Origin: Streptomyces physcomitrii
GTDB taxonomy: Bacteria; Actinomycetota; Actinomycetes; Streptomycetales; Streptomycetaceae
Assembly (NCBI RefSeq): GCF_012273655.1
Contig: NZ_JAAWWP010000014.1
Span: forward strand, 1-41,564
Direction of reading: 5' to 3'
Length of the DNA: 41,564 bases
The position numbers were made by a program, and so were the translations under genes. Numbering within the stretch: position 1 is the first letter of the stretch; every line of letters begins with the position of its first letter. This document shows, piece after piece, positions 41,518 through 41,564 of the stretch. Under the pieces are notes generated by a model, which saw nothing but the letters and a program-made list of their open reading frames with translations, was not told the origin of the DNA and ran no database searches.

Positions 41518-41564
41518 CCCCCCCCGGGGGGGCACAACCCCGGGGGGGGCGGGGGGGGGGGCCG
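41515..41564. other. G/C homopolymer tail, likely contig edge
   Basis: The last 50 bases are almost only runs of C and G, including runs of eight to twelve. This is more extreme than anything else in the window and is typical of a poorly resolved contig end. Its exact length should not be trusted. Confidence 0.6.

Overview
The window looks like a Streptomyces, or close streptomycete, chromosome arm. It has very high G+C, GTG/TTG/ATG starts with AAGGAGG-type ribosome sites, tightly overlapping genes, a DmdR/IdeR-type iron box, and a gene pair resembling the telomere-maintenance proteins Tap and Tpg. About 24 protein genes can be supported. No rRNA, tRNA, CRISPR array or intact insertion sequence was found.

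Region 1 (1-3568): three stacked hairpins at the very start, a secreted beta-lactamase-fold serine hydrolase on the minus strand, then about 1.3 kb with no recognisable gene.

Region 2 (3569-21923): a cluster dominated by flavoenzymes. It begins with an AraC-type activator, an FAD/NAD(P)-binding protein and a class II aldolase-like protein on the plus strand. A DHA2-type MFS exporter and a divergent TetR repressor follow. A long minus-strand series (18021 down to 9741) encodes two HpaC-like flavin reductases, a VAO/4-cresol-dehydrogenase-like oxidase, a group D (acyl-CoA dehydrogenase fold) monooxygenase, a stand-alone acyl-AMP ligase, an LLM monooxygenase and a styrene/indole-monooxygenase-like enzyme. 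Divergent from it is a prephenate dehydrogenase, then a second LLM-family protein and an unusual SDR. I infer a specialised pathway that oxidises a tyrosine- or shikimate-derived aromatic compound. No carrier protein, PKS or NRPS is in the window and the product is unknown.

Region 3 (22316-27650): a three-gene overlapping operon of a PadR regulator, a small helix-turn-helix protein like the telomere terminal protein Tpg, and a Tap-like protein with degenerate family B polymerase motifs. Upstream of it lies a 1.5 kb degenerate array of about 21-bp repeats holding a frameshifted scrap of an ATP-dependent DNA ligase gene. Then come a palindrome and a candidate short RNA or attenuator ending in a strong terminator.

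Region 4 (27651-35107): a 1342-residue LAL/LuxR regulator with three low-complexity insertions, a DinB-like protein, a PPOX-class F420-type reductase that appears leaderless behind a MerR-type promoter, and a membrane Ser/Thr kinase whose outer part is an amino-acid-binding-protein domain.

Region 5 (35270-41564): an iron-siderophore uptake module. A divergent iron box sits between a TAT/lipoprotein FecB-type binding protein and a minus-strand operon of a siderophore-interacting reductase, an alpha/beta hydrolase and two half-size ABC proteins that look like an IrtAB/YbtPQ-type heterodimer. The last bases are long G/C homopolymers, probably a contig edge.
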